A stretch of DNA of 37,904 bases from Myxococcales bacterium (GTDB lineage: Bacteria > Myxococcota > Bradymonadia > UBA7976 > UBA1532), in assembly GCA_020633515.1 (NCBI GenBank), contig JACKDM010000049.1, positions 1 to 37,904 on the forward strand, written 5' to 3'. The stretch's first letter is position 1. Each line of letters begins with the position of its first letter. The notes beneath the pieces are model-generated. The model did no database searches. It was given only the letters and a program-made list of their open reading frames with translations, and had not been told where the DNA came from. Shown here in pieces: positions 19,734-31,143 of this stretch. The translations under genes were made by a program, and so were the position numbers.

Positions 19734-19753
19734 GAGCACGGCGGGAGGGAACA

Positions 19754-21697
19754 ATGAGCTATCTGAGCTGGCCCCGCTTGCACTTCGCCGGCCGCTTCCA
19801 GGCCGACACCTCGACCATCAACAACGACGTCCGCCACTACAAGTCCGATGCCTTCCTCCCTCAGTTCCAGGCGCCCATGGTCGGCCACGGCGGCGGCGGC
19901 GCCGATCGCACCAATGGCTACTGGAACCCCGAAGGCACCGGCGCGTGGCGCATGGTCGGCTGCCGCGTCACCGCGGTCGCGCTCCCCGGCCGCCGCCTCA
20001 CCGCCGACACCGAAGACGGCGCGGTCGGGCTCCGCCTCGGCGGATCGAGCGACCGCGTCGCCGCCAAGCTCGTCGACCTCGACCCCCAGCAGCAGCTCGC
20101 CTCCCAGATCTGGGGCCTGCGCGTCACCCTGCTCGACGCCCGCGGCGAGGCGCTCCTCGACAGCCGCTATGAGGTCGGCACCTTCACCGACCTCTGGAAG
20201 CGCCAGCAGATCCCGCAGAACTTCGACCAGACCCTCGGCGCCGCCTTCCAGTCGACGCTCTGCGACCTGACCTGGGGCGACCTCGGCGCCTCGCCCGCGC
20301 TCGCGAAGCTCCGCGCTGCCAGCCGCGATGGCATCCTCTCGATCCGGTTCAATGTCTTCGGCTTCGACCGCGATCCCACCGCCGATGACTACACCACCGG
20401 CGTCGTCATCGGCACCATCGGCCCCGCCGCCCGCCGTGAGCCGCGCTTCTTCGTCGCCGGCCGCCAGCTCGTCGCCGCGACGCCCGCCGACAACCCCTTC
20501 GGGCCGCTCGACCGGGTCTATGGCTTCCAGGCCGCCGACCACCCCCGCCGCCGCGCGCTCGTCGCCGACCTCGGCAACGCGCTCCCGATCGTCACCGCCG
20601 CCGGTGACTTCCTCGACATCGGCGCGCTCGAGCTCGCCGTCGGCCGCCGCGATGACATCACCCAGGGTCAGACCGTCACCGACGCCGACGTCGCGATCCT
20701 CGGCGAGGTGCCTTATCGCACGCCCGGCTGGTACCCGGAGACCGCCGGCGTCGTCGACTTCGACTATGGCGAGGATCCCTGGCTCTGCGAACACATCGCC
20801 GAGGCGCCGCTGATGCTCGTGCAACGCCACAGCGACGGCCTGCGCGTGCTCGTGCGCGAGACCGCCGGCGGGCTCTACGCCCGCGCCGACGCCCACGTCT
20901 TCCGCCTCGACCCCGGCGCGAGCGCGACCGTCGACTACCACGCGACCCGCTACGGCCGCCCCACCGCGCTCACGCTCGCGCTGAGCTTCGATGACACCAT
21001 CATCGGCGGCGCCGGCACCGGCGCGACGCTCAACGCCGAACGCTGGCCGGTGCCCGCCGTCGGCGTGCCCACCGAAGCCATCGCGTTCCCCGCGACCCTC
21101 GCGATCCCCAAGAGCGGCCGCGCCCGCCTGCGGATCCGCGCCGCCAGGAAGGGACCCGGCCGCCCCCGCGGCTACCTCGACGGGCAGGTCTATGGCATCG
21201 GCCAGACCATCGCCGACGCGCCGCCCGGTTACCTGTCAAAGCCGCTCGACTTCGTCAGCGTGCTCATCTGGGACGCGTGGCGCATCCCCGACAAACCCAC
21301 CTGGCATCGAGACATCCGCCCGATCTTCGAGCAGTATGGCAACCTCTATCCCATCATGAGCCGCCACCTCGTCGACCTCGGCGACTATGACAGCGTCGTG
21401 CGCCACCTGCGCGCGCTCGTCCATAGCTTCGCGCTCCCGGTCGCCGATCCCAACTCGATGCCGGTCAGCCGCGACCTCTCGGCCAACAAGCGCGCCGGCA
21501 TCCTCAAATGGCTCACCACGCCCGGCCCCGACGGCCTCCCGCTCCGGGGCGAGCCCGCCGCCTACCGCGCGCCGCCGCCGCCGCGCTTCGCCGCGCCCCC
21601 GCCGAAGAAGCCCGCGACGGCCGCGCCGCCCGAGCCCGGCGGCAAGCTCGACTATCTCATGCAAGCCATCGCCACCCAGACCGCGAAGAAGGCTTAG
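19754..21697 (+). CDS. VioB N-terminal-half homologue (iminophenylpyruvate dimer synthase family)
   Basis: The protein has 647 residues from ATG 19754, preceded by GGGAGGG. The first residues MSYLSWPRLHFAGRF closely parallel VioB of Chromobacterium, which begins MSILDFPRIHFRGW. Near the end, PIFEQYGNLYPIMS and NSMPVSRDLSANKRAGILKWL parallel the part of VioB just before its ferritin-like domain (YMPSTRELSAPKARLFLKYL). The usual VioB/RebD/StaD chain then continues directly into the ferritin-like half; here it stops after a Pro/Ala-rich tail, and the rest is the next gene. VioB and RebD couple two oxidised tryptophan-derived imines. No amino-acid oxidase (VioA/RebO) is in this window, so the substrate is open. 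There is no signal peptide. Confidence 0.8.
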   Translation: MSYLSWPRLHFAGRFQADTSTINNDVRHYKSDAFLPQFQAPMVGHGGGGADRTNGYWNPEGTGAWRMVGCRVTAVALPGRRLTADTEDGAVGLRLGGSSDRVAAKLVDLDPQQQLASQIWGLRVTLLDARGEALLDSRYEVGTFTDLWKRQQIPQNFDQTLGAAFQSTLCDLTWGDLGASPALAKLRAASRDGILSIRFNVFGFDRDPTADDYTTGVVIGTIGPAARREPRFFVAGRQLVAATPADNPFGPLDRVYGFQAADHPRRRALVADLGNALPIVTAAGDFLDIGALELAVGRRDDITQGQTVTDADVAILGEVPYRTPGWYPETAGVVDFDYGEDPWLCEHIAEAPLMLVQRHSDGLRVLVRETAGGLYARADAHVFRLDPGASATVDYHATRYGRPTALTLALSFDDTIIGGAGTGATLNAERWPVPAVGVPTEAIAFPATLAIPKSGRARLRIRAARKGPGRPRGYLDGQVYGIGQTIADAPPGYLSKPLDFVSVLIWDAWRIPDKPTWHRDIRPIFEQYGNLYPIMSRHLVDLGDYDSVVRHLRALVHSFALPVADPNSMPVSRDLSANKRAGILKWLTTPGPDGLPLRGEPAAYRAPPPPRFAAPPPKKPATAAPPEPGGKLDYLMQAIATQTAKKA

Positions 21698-21701
21698 GGT
21701 C

Positions 21702-22727
21702 ATGCTCAAGATCGACCCCAAATACGTCGAGGCCGTGCGCGCCGCCGAAGACAAGACCGACCTCTACTGGCTGCTCCAGAGCGCGATCGAGCTCGAACAC
21801 AGCACGATCCCGCCCTACCTGACCGCGTGGTACTCGCTCAAACCCGGCCTCAACGACGAGATCGGGCGCCTGCTGCGCTCGGTCGTCATCGAAGAGATGC
21901 TGCACATGACCCTCGCCGCCAACATCCTCGTCGCGCTCGGGGGCGCGCCGAGCATCGACGGCGAAGACTTCGTGCCCCGCTACCCGGGCCCGCTCCCGAT
22001 GGGCATCGGCGGCGATGGCTTCGTGGTGCACATCGCGCCGTTCTCGCTGCCGCTCGTGCGTGACACCTTCATGGTGATCGAGGAGCCCGAGCATCCCATC
22101 GAGATCGGGACGTTGATGGCAGCGGCGCCCACCTATCGCACCATCGGCGAGTTCTACACCGCGCTCAAAGACAAGCTCGCGGAGCTGCCCGACAGCGACT
22201 TCGGCCACGTCGATCGGCAGGTGCCGTGGCCGATGGGCCCGCTGCCGGGCATCCTGCCCATCGTCGACGCGCAGAGCGCCGCGCGGGCGATCGATCTCAT
22301 CATCCGCCAGGGTGAGGGCACGAGCACCGATCCCTTCGAGTCACCGGGCGAGCCATCGCACTACTATCGCTTCGGCGAGGTCTACAATGGCAGCCGCCTC
22401 ATCCGCACGAAGGATGGCTTCAGCTACGGCGGCGAACCCATCGCCTTCGTCAGCGACGGCGTACACGCGATGAAGCCCGATCCCACACCCGAGCAGTTCG
22501 CGCCCGGCACCTACGGGCGGCTGCTCTCCGACAACTTCACCGCCGGCTACAGCGCGCTCCTCAACAGCCTGCACGCCGCCTTCAACGGCGACCCGAAGCA
22601 GATCGACGCCGCGATGGGGCTGATGTACCAGCTCCGCTTCATGGCGCAGAAGCTGATGAGCACCCCGCTCGTCGCCGGCGAGCGCGCGACCGGCGGGCCG
22701 GTCTATCGCTACACGCGGGGGGCGTAG
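21702..22727 (+). CDS. VioB C-terminal-half homologue, ferritin-like domain protein
   Basis: The protein has 341 residues and begins 4 bases after the previous stop. It contains the ferritin-like signature of the VioB/RebD family: LLQSAIELEHSTIPPYLTAWYSL (Glu30, Glu32, His33), then SVVIEEMLHMTLAANILVALGG (Glu64, Glu65, His68), IGEFYTALKDKL (Glu150), and IRQGEGTSTDPFESPGEPSHYYRF (Glu205, His220). The last part parallels the DQGEGG...HYEHSHFQRL region of VioB. These Glu/His residues are candidate di-metal ligands. The last helices (280-322) close the bundle. Together with the preceding gene it makes a complete but split VioB-like protein. Whether the two chains bind each other is inference from order and homology. 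Confidence 0.85.
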   Translation: MLKIDPKYVEAVRAAEDKTDLYWLLQSAIELEHSTIPPYLTAWYSLKPGLNDEIGRLLRSVVIEEMLHMTLAANILVALGGAPSIDGEDFVPRYPGPLPMGIGGDGFVVHIAPFSLPLVRDTFMVIEEPEHPIEIGTLMAAAPTYRTIGEFYTALKDKLAELPDSDFGHVDRQVPWPMGPLPGILPIVDAQSAARAIDLIIRQGEGTSTDPFESPGEPSHYYRFGEVYNGSRLIRTKDGFSYGGEPIAFVSDGVHAMKPDPTPEQFAPGTYGRLLSDNFTAGYSALLNSLHAAFNGDPKQIDAAMGLMYQLRFMAQKLMSTPLVAGERATGGPVYRYTRGA

Positions 22728-22736
22728 AGTCACGCC

Positions 22737-25700
22737 GTGTCATTCGCTCGCTTCGTGCCTCGCCTCTTGTCGTGCCTCTCGCTCTGCCTCGCGGCCTGCC
22801 TGATGCCATCACCCGCCGCCGCCGACGCCGGCCCGGCCGACGCGGCGAGCGACGCGCTCACGCCCGAGCTCGAAGCGCTCGTCGCGCACGCCAACGCCGC
22901 GCAGACCGCGCTCGAAGCCGGCGATCTCACGACCTCGGCCCGCGAGTGGGTCGCCGCCGTCGACGCGCTCGGCCCGGCAGGCGAGGACCCGGCCGAGTAC
23001 GGCGGCCTCGTGATGGTCGCCGCCTACGCCGCGGTCGCGAGCGGCCCGCTGCCCGACGCGCGGCGCATGGTCGCGCTCGTCGAGCGGCTGCCCGCGGCCG
23101 AGGTCACCGACGAGCTGCCCGAGCTGGCCGAGGCGGCGGCGCTGCGCTCGCGCGAGGCCGGCGAGGCGGGCGACGCCGCGGGCGGGCTCGCGCTCGTCGA
23201 CGCGGCGCTCGCGGTCTGCGAGCGACACCTCGGCCCGACGGCCGAGTGGACGGTCAACCTGCACATCGCGCGCGCCGGGCTGTTGCTGGTGCTCGGGCAG
23301 AACACCGCCGCGGCCGCAGCGGCGGCCACCGCGCTCGACCGCGCGCCGCGGGCAGGCACCGAGCCGGCCTATGTCGGCGGCGCGGCGCGGATCCGCGGGC
23401 AGGCATTGCACGCGCTCGGGCGGCTCGACGATGCCATCGCCGCCATGGAGGCATCGGTCACTGCGTGGCAGGGTGCGTTCGACGCCGATGGCACCGAGCT
23501 CGCCGAAGCATGGCACATCCTCGCCGATCTGCGCGAGCAGGCCGGGCGGCTGCCGGCGGCGCGCGCAGCCTACGTCGCGGCGCACACGCTGCGGGTCGCC
23601 CGCGCTGGCGAGGCCACGCCCGAGGCCGCGCTCGCCGGCTGCCACCTCGACCTGCTCCGCGGCAGCGAGGGCGCGATCCACTCGCCCGATCCGGTCGACT
23701 GCGAGCGGCTGGACGCGGTGACCGCGCCGCTCGGCGACCACCCGCGCGCGGCGCAGGCGCTCGCGCTGCTCGGGCGCGCGTGGCTCCTGCGCGGGCGGCC
23801 CGGCGAGGCGCTGCCGGCGCTCGACGCGGTCGTCGCGATGCGATCGGTCGCGGGTGATCCCGATGAGCTCGCCGAGGCGCTGCGGCGGCGCGCGGGGGTC
23901 GACGTGCTGCTCGGCGACCCCGCGGCGGCGCAGGCGCGCATGATCGACGGGCTCGCGGTCGTCGAGGCGGCGGGTGATCCGGCCGCTCGGGCGCTCTGGC
24001 TGCACGATCTGGCGGCGGTCGAATTGCAGCTCGGCGACACCGCGGCCGCCGATCGGCGCCTCGCGGTCGCCGCGGCGCTCGACGCGCCGGCCGACGTGCG
24101 AGCGGCGCTGTGGGTGGCGCGCGCGGTGCTGCTCGACGACGCCGGCCGCGCGGAGGAGGCGCGGCCGCTCTTCGAGGCGGCGGGGCGCTGGCTCGACGCG
24201 GCGGGCGAGCACCCGGCGGCCGGCTACTGGCGCGCGCGCATCGCCGACAACGCGCTGCGCCGCGGCGACGAGGCGACCGCCAAGGCCATGGCGCGCGCCG
24301 CGCTCGTCGCCGTCGAGCGGCGGGCGACGAGCGAATACCGCTGGGAGGTGCTGACCCGCTATGCCTTGCAGGCATGGGTCGACGATGACAACACCGTCGC
24401 GATCTTCCATGCCAAGCACGCGGTCGATGCCTTGCAAGCCATGCGCGGCGATCTCGCCGAGCGCGCGGCGGGCTTCGTCGCCGGCTTTCAGTCGCACTAC
24501 CAGTCGCTCGCCGAGCTGCTCGTCGAGGAGCGCGGCCGGCTCGCCGAGGCGCAGGCGGTGACGGCGATGCTGCGGGCGGCCGAGTTCGCCGAGTACACCC
24601 GCGGCGCGGTGGCCGTCGATCGCGGCGCGCCGGTGCCGCGCACGGCGGCCGAGCGGCGGTGGGAGCTGCGCTACACCGCGGCGGTCGACGACTTGCGGGC
24701 CGGCGTCGCGGCGGGGGAGGGGAGCGCGGCCGACGCACGCTTCATCGACGCGGTCGCCGCGCTCGAAGCGGAGATGCGCGCCGCCGAGGCCGCCGGGCAG
24801 CGCAGCTTCGACGCCGAGACGGTCGCCGCGCTCGCCGCGCGGCAGTCGATGCTCGCCGCCCTCGACACCGGGCGCGATGGCAGGACCGCGCTCGTGCATG
24901 TCATCCTCGGCCGCGACGCGACCCATCTGCTCGTCACCACCGCGGCGCGGCAGTGGTTCTACCGCGCGCCCCTCGGACGCACCGATCTCAACGCGCGCGC
25001 CGATGCCTTGCACCGCGCCTTGCGCGACCGCGGCGCGTGGCGCGGACCGGCCGAGGCGCTCTATCGGGATCTCATCGCGCCGCTGCGTCCCGAGCTCGCC
25101 GCCGATGACATCGACACGCTGCTCTGGTCGCTCGACGGCGCGCTGCGCTACGTGCCGATGGCGGCGCTCGTCGATCCGGCGAGCGGGCGGTTCCTCGTCG
25201 AAGACTTCGCGCTCGCCCGCTTCGCCGATCCGGTCGCCGCGGTCTTCGACCGGCCGCGGCGCGCGCCCGACCGGGTCGCGGCGTTCGGCGCGGCCGCCGG
25301 CGCGCCCGCGCTCGGGCTCGCGCCGCTGCCGGGGGTGCGGTTGGAGCTGGCGATGATCGTGCGCGAGGGCGCCGGCGCGGGCGTGCTGCCGGGCACGGTC
25401 GCGGTCGATGGTGCCTTCACCGCCGATGCCTTGCTGCGCGCGCTCGGCGCGGCGCCGGTGGTGCACGTCGCGAGTCACTTCGTCTTCGAGCCGGGTCCGG
25501 CCGATGCCTCCTATCTCTTGCTCGGCGATGGCAGCACGCTCTCCCTCGCGGCGTTCGCCGATCTGCGCCTCGATGGCATCGAGCTGCTGACGCTCTCGGC
25601 CTGCCAGACCGCGGTGGGTACCTTCGCCGAGGGCCAGCCGCTCGATGGCTTCGCCGCGCTCGCGTTGCAGCAGGGCGCGCGCGCGGTGGTCGCGAGCCTG

Positions 25701-25928
25701 TGGCCGGTGCTCGACGACTCGACCGCCGAGCTGATGGCGCGCTTCTACGAGCGCCTCGCGGCCGGTGACCGCAAGGTCGATGCCTTGCGCGCGGCGCAGC
25801 GCGCGATGCTCGGCGCCCGCGGCGGGGGACCTTCGCGCAAGCTCTCGCTGCCCGGCGAGGCGGCGGTCGACCTCGGGCCGCACCCCTACACCTGGGCGCC
25901 GTTCGTGCTGGTCGGTGATCCGCGCTGA
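22737..25928 (+). CDS. CHAT-domain protease with TPR repeats, lipoprotein signal
   Basis: The protein has 1063 residues, GTG start at 22737, 9 bases after the ferritin-like gene. The N-terminus has a hydrophobic signal ending in LAAC (Cys21). Residues about 40-600 are Ala-rich helical repeats with TPR character (LGRLDDAIAAMEASV, LGDTAAADRRLAVAAAL, GNAL-like spacing). Residues about 720-1063 are a CHAT caspase-like domain: DTLLWSLDGALRYVPMAALVD, VVHVASHFVFEPG (His914) and LLTLSACQTAVG (Cys956), then QQGARAVVASLWPVLDDST and ending YTWAPFVLVGD. The His-Cys dyad is intact. CHAT proteases cleave specific partner proteins, often under control of TPR modules. A surface lipoprotein form next to a VioB-like pair is unusual. 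Its target is unknown. Confidence 0.92.
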   Translation: MSFARFVPRLLSCLSLCLAACLMPSPAAADAGPADAASDALTPELEALVAHANAAQTALEAGDLTTSAREWVAAVDALGPAGEDPAEYGGLVMVAAYAAVASGPLPDARRMVALVERLPAAEVTDELPELAEAAALRSREAGEAGDAAGGLALVDAALAVCERHLGPTAEWTVNLHIARAGLLLVLGQNTAAAAAAATALDRAPRAGTEPAYVGGAARIRGQALHALGRLDDAIAAMEASVTAWQGAFDADGTELAEAWHILADLREQAGRLPAARAAYVAAHTLRVARAGEATPEAALAGCHLDLLRGSEGAIHSPDPVDCERLDAVTAPLGDHPRAAQALALLGRAWLLRGRPGEALPALDAVVAMRSVAGDPDELAEALRRRAGVDVLLGDPAAAQARMIDGLAVVEAAGDPAARALWLHDLAAVELQLGDTAAADRRLAVAAALDAPADVRAALWVARAVLLDDAGRAEEARPLFEAAGRWLDAAGEHPAAGYWRARIADNALRRGDEATAKAMARAALVAVERRATSEYRWEVLTRYALQAWVDDDNTVAIFHAKHAVDALQAMRGDLAERAAGFVAGFQSHYQSLAELLVEERGRLAEAQAVTAMLRAAEFAEYTRGAVAVDRGAPVPRTAAERRWELRYTAAVDDLRAGVAAGEGSAADARFIDAVAALEAEMRAAEAAGQRSFDAETVAALAARQSMLAALDTGRDGRTALVHVILGRDATHLLVTTAARQWFYRAPLGRTDLNARADALHRALRDRGAWRGPAEALYRDLIAPLRPELAADDIDTLLWSLDGALRYVPMAALVDPASGRFLVEDFALARFADPVAAVFDRPRRAPDRVAAFGAAAGAPALGLAPLPGVRLELAMIVREGAGAGVLPGTVAVDGAFTADALLRALGAAPVVHVASHFVFEPGPADASYLLLGDGSTLSLAAFADLRLDGIELLTLSACQTAVGTFAEGQPLDGFAALALQQGARAVVASLWPVLDDSTAELMARFYERLAAGDRKVDALRAAQRAMLGARGGGPSRKLSLPGEAAVDLGPHPYTWAPFVLVGDPR

Positions 25929-25946
25929 GTCATCTGCGCTGTGTGA

Positions 25947-28559
<2,613 letters not shown>

Positions 28560-28691
28560 GTCTCCCCTCATGTCACGGCGTCGCCCGTCGCTTCTCGACC
28601 GGACAGGGGCGATGCGACGGCCGACCGGGTCGACGGTAGCAGCGAAGGTGGCGGGGATCCACGGCGCGCGGGCGCGCCGTGTCGGGGTCGG

Positions 28692-29108
28692 TCAGAAGAT
28701 GAGGGTGGCGATGATCATCCAGACGCCGAGCGCCATCGCGGCGATGCCGAGCGCGCCCTGCTTGGGGGCGAGCTTCGCGACGGTCTGGTCGAGGCGGGCG
28801 TGGGCCTCGGGGCTCTTGGCGAAGGTCTTCATGACGCCGACGCCGAGCAGGATGCCGAGGCCGAGCTGCACGACGGCGACGGCGAGGTAGGTGATCCAGA
28901 AGATCGGCACGGACTTGAGCCAGCCGAGGTTGAGGATGGAGTTGATGACCCCCCAGGCGCCCCAGAAGGCCGAGATGACGCCGATCCAGCCCTGGTAGGG
29001 GGTGATCTTGGCGAGCACCTGCTCCGCGTCGGGGCGCTTGCTGAGGATGAGGCCGGGCGCGGCGAGCGCGCCGAGCACGAAGAGCCAGATCCCGCTGATG
29101 ATTCCCAT
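28692..29108 (-). CDS. Small membrane protein, about four helices
   Basis: The protein has 138 residues from ATG 29108, chosen because GGAGGA lies 8 bases upstream. Hydrophobic segments are at about 3-22 (IISGIWLFVLGALAAPGLIL), 37-57 (GWIGVISAFWGAWGVINSIL), 63-88 and 115-137 (GALGIAAMALGVWMIIATLIF). A conserved-looking charged loop KTFAKSPEAHARLDQTVAKLAPKQG separates helices 3 and 4. I do not recognise a named family. It stands alone, with 215 bases to the next gene on its upstream side. Function unknown. Confidence 0.7.
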   Translation of the reverse strand: MGIISGIWLFVLGALAAPGLILSKRPDAEQVLAKITPYQGWIGVISAFWGAWGVINSILNLGWLKSVPIFWITYLAVAVVQLGLGILLGVGVMKTFAKSPEAHARLDQTVAKLAPKQGALGIAAMALGVWMIIATLIF

Positions 29109-29123
29109 GATTTCGTCCTCCCC

Positions 29124-29139
29124 GTCACCCTCGGGTGAC
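29124..29139. promoter_or_regulatory. Inverted repeat just upstream of the small membrane protein
   Basis: GTCACCC and GGGTGAC flank TC, 16 bases before the ATG at 29108 and touching its ribosome binding site region. It could be an operator half-site pair or a leader hairpin controlling translation. The rest of the 215-base gap up to 29323 shows no gene or clear promoter. Confidence 0.3.
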
Positions 29140-29323
29140 ACCTTCCCTCACGGCCGCGGCGACCATCGCCGGGCCGTGTCTCCATCGAGCCGTGTATCGC
29201 GGCGCGCGGCGGCTGTCGATCTTCTCTCTGGCGCCGCGCGCGCGGGCCATCAGCGGGCGGGGGCGGGGACCTTCTGCCCGTCGCGTTCGGGGAGCAGCGC
29301 GGCGGGCCGGGCGCGGTGGGGTT

Positions 29324-30523
29324 TCAGCCGTCGTTGCCGGCGGGGGTGAGGCCGCTCGACACCACCGGCGTCTCGGCGGCGGTGCGGGTCTCGACCTTGG
29401 GCCACCAGCGCAAGACCGGGGGCGGGTCGGCGGGTTCGATCTGTTCGCCGGGGCGGGGCACGGCGACGCGGACGCCGAGGCGTTCGGCTTCGGCGAGGAC
29501 GCGCTCGGCGGGCTCGGTCCAGGCGTGGAACGCGAGGTTGAAGGTGCCCCAGTGCACCGGGATCATGAGCTCGCCGCGGACCATGCGGTGGGCCTCGACG
29601 GCCTGTTCGGGGCCGAGGTGTACGTCGGCCCAGAGCGGGTTGTAGGCGCCGCTCTCGATGAGGGTGACGTCGAAGGGGCCGTACTCGCGGCCGATGTCGG
29701 CGAAGCCGGGGAACATGGCGGTGTCGCCGCTGAAGAAGACGCGGTGCTTCGGGCCGATGAGGGCCCAGCCGCACCACAGCGTCTGGTTGCCGGAGGGGCC
29801 GGTGCGGCCGGAGAAGTGGCGGGCGGGCACGGCGGCGAGCACGATGCCATCGAGGGTGGAGCGATCCCACCAGTCGTGCTCGTGGATGCGGTCGGATGGG
29901 ATGCCCCAGTAGCTGAGGTGGGATCCGAGGCCGAGGGGCACGTAGAACGGGACGGGGCTGTCACGGAGGGCGGCGATGGTGGGCCAGTCGAGGTGGTCGT
30001 AGTGGTCGTGGCTGATGATGATGGCATCGAGCGGGGGCAGGTCGGCGAGCGCGATGGGGACGGGGTGGAAGCGCTTGGGGCCGATGACGCTCGACGGGGA
30101 GGCGCGCTCGCCGAAGACGGGGTCGGTGAGGATGCGCTTGCCGTCGATCTCGATGAGGAAGGTGGAGTGGCCGAGCCAGGTGAGGCGCAGGCCGCTGGCG
30201 GGGGCGGTGGCGAAGTCTTCGGGGCCGAGGGGGGCGATGGGCACGGGGTCGTCGGGGTTGCGCTTCTCGTCGCCGAAGAGCCAGCCCTTCATCAGCGGCC
30301 AGAAGGGCGGGTCGTTCTTGGGGAGGGGGTTGTCGAAGGCGTCGCCCTGCCATTGCTTCGAGGCGCGGAGGCGGTCGAGGTGGTCGCCGGTCGGGCGTTG
30401 GCCGAGGGCGGTCCAGGTGTCGATGAGGATCACGGCGAAAACTCCGGCGAGGACGAGGGCGGCGATGGCGAGGCGGCGCAGCCACCGGCGGCGGCGCGAG
30501 GGCGGGGCGGGGGTGTCGCTCAT
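29324..30523 (-). CDS. Membrane-anchored metallo-beta-lactamase-fold hydrolase (NAPE-PLD/UlaG-like)
   Basis: The protein has 399 residues. A basic N-terminus and one transmembrane helix (about 17-34) anchor it. LTWLGHSTFLIEIDGKRILTDPVF (115-137) opens the fold. The metal motif is SHDHYDHLD (His172, His174, Asp176, His177). VPARHFSGRTG, FFSGDTAMFPGF and IPVHWGTFNLAFHAWTEPAER supply the later His, Asp and His. This is the pattern of the NAPE-hydrolysing phospholipase D-like / UlaG branch, which acts on phosphodiester or lipid-like substrates. It overlaps the TetR gene by 4 bases at the end of the efflux operon, suggesting a role in the same stress response. The substrate is not known. Confidence 0.88.
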   Translation of the reverse strand: MSDTPAPPSRRRRWLRRLAIAALVLAGVFAVILIDTWTALGQRPTGDHLDRLRASKQWQGDAFDNPLPKNDPPFWPLMKGWLFGDEKRNPDDPVPIAPLGPEDFATAPASGLRLTWLGHSTFLIEIDGKRILTDPVFGERASPSSVIGPKRFHPVPIALADLPPLDAIIISHDHYDHLDWPTIAALRDSPVPFYVPLGLGSHLSYWGIPSDRIHEHDWWDRSTLDGIVLAAVPARHFSGRTGPSGNQTLWCGWALIGPKHRVFFSGDTAMFPGFADIGREYGPFDVTLIESGAYNPLWADVHLGPEQAVEAHRMVRGELMIPVHWGTFNLAFHAWTEPAERVLAEAERLGVRVAVPRPGEQIEPADPPPVLRWWPKVETRTAAETPVVSSGLTPAGNDG

Positions 30524-31143
30524 GGGTCCGATGACTCCGGCCGGCGTCCGGTGAGACCATACAGGATCTGCTCGGCGATGACGCGGGCGTAGCGTTCGTA
30601 GAAGGCGTCGTCGTCGGGGAGCGCGCCGAGGATGCGCTCGACCATGGGGCGGGCCATGAAGTGGGACATGATCATGGTGCCGAGCGCGGGGCCGAGGAGC
30701 GGGATGTCGGCCTCGCGGCCGAGCGGGGCGAGGATGTGTTCGCGGATGAGCGCGGCGACCTCCTTGATGCGGCGGGCCTTGGCTTCGAGCACGCCGGGGG
30801 CCTCGCGGGGGAGGTCGGCGAAGGCGACGCGGATCCAGGCGCAGTTGTCGCGGGCGAGCACGACGGCGCCGCGGATCCAGGCGTGGATGCGGGCTTCGAG
30901 GGTGTCATTGTCTTCGAAGGCGCGGCGCACGGTCTCGATGTAGCGGCCCTGGGTGCGGTCGAGGAGCTCTTCGAGCACGCCCTGTTTGCTGCCGAAGTAG
31001 TAGTTGATCATCGAGAGCGCGACGCCGGCTTCGGCGGCGATCTCGCGGACGCCGGTGCCGCCGTAGCCCTTCTCGGCGAAGAGGCGGGCGGCGGCGTCGA
31101 GGATCTGCTCGCGGGGCTCGGTGGGGGGGTGTTCGCGGCTCAT
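30520..31143 (-). CDS. TetR-family transcriptional repressor of the RND operon
   Basis: The protein has 207 residues. The N-terminal helix-turn-helix is EQILDAAARLFAEKGYGGTGVREIAAEAGVALSMINYYFGSKQGVLEELL (residues 13-62), a textbook TetR domain. The C-terminal ligand-binding half includes a MIMSHFMARPMVERILG stretch, as in AcrR-like and CerR/TetR_C-type proteins. The ATG at 31143 overlaps the pump stop by 4 bases, so it is made from the same transcript it probably represses. The inverted repeats at 37022-37071 before the first gene are the likely operators. The inducer is unknown. Confidence 0.93.
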   Translation of the reverse strand: MSREHPPTEPREQILDAAARLFAEKGYGGTGVREIAAEAGVALSMINYYFGSKQGVLEELLDRTQGRYIETVRRAFEDNDTLEARIHAWIRGAVVLARDNCAWIRVAFADLPREAPGVLEAKARRIKEVAALIREHILAPLGREADIPLLGPALGTMIMSHFMARPMVERILGALPDDDAFYERYARVIAEQILYGLTGRRPESSDP

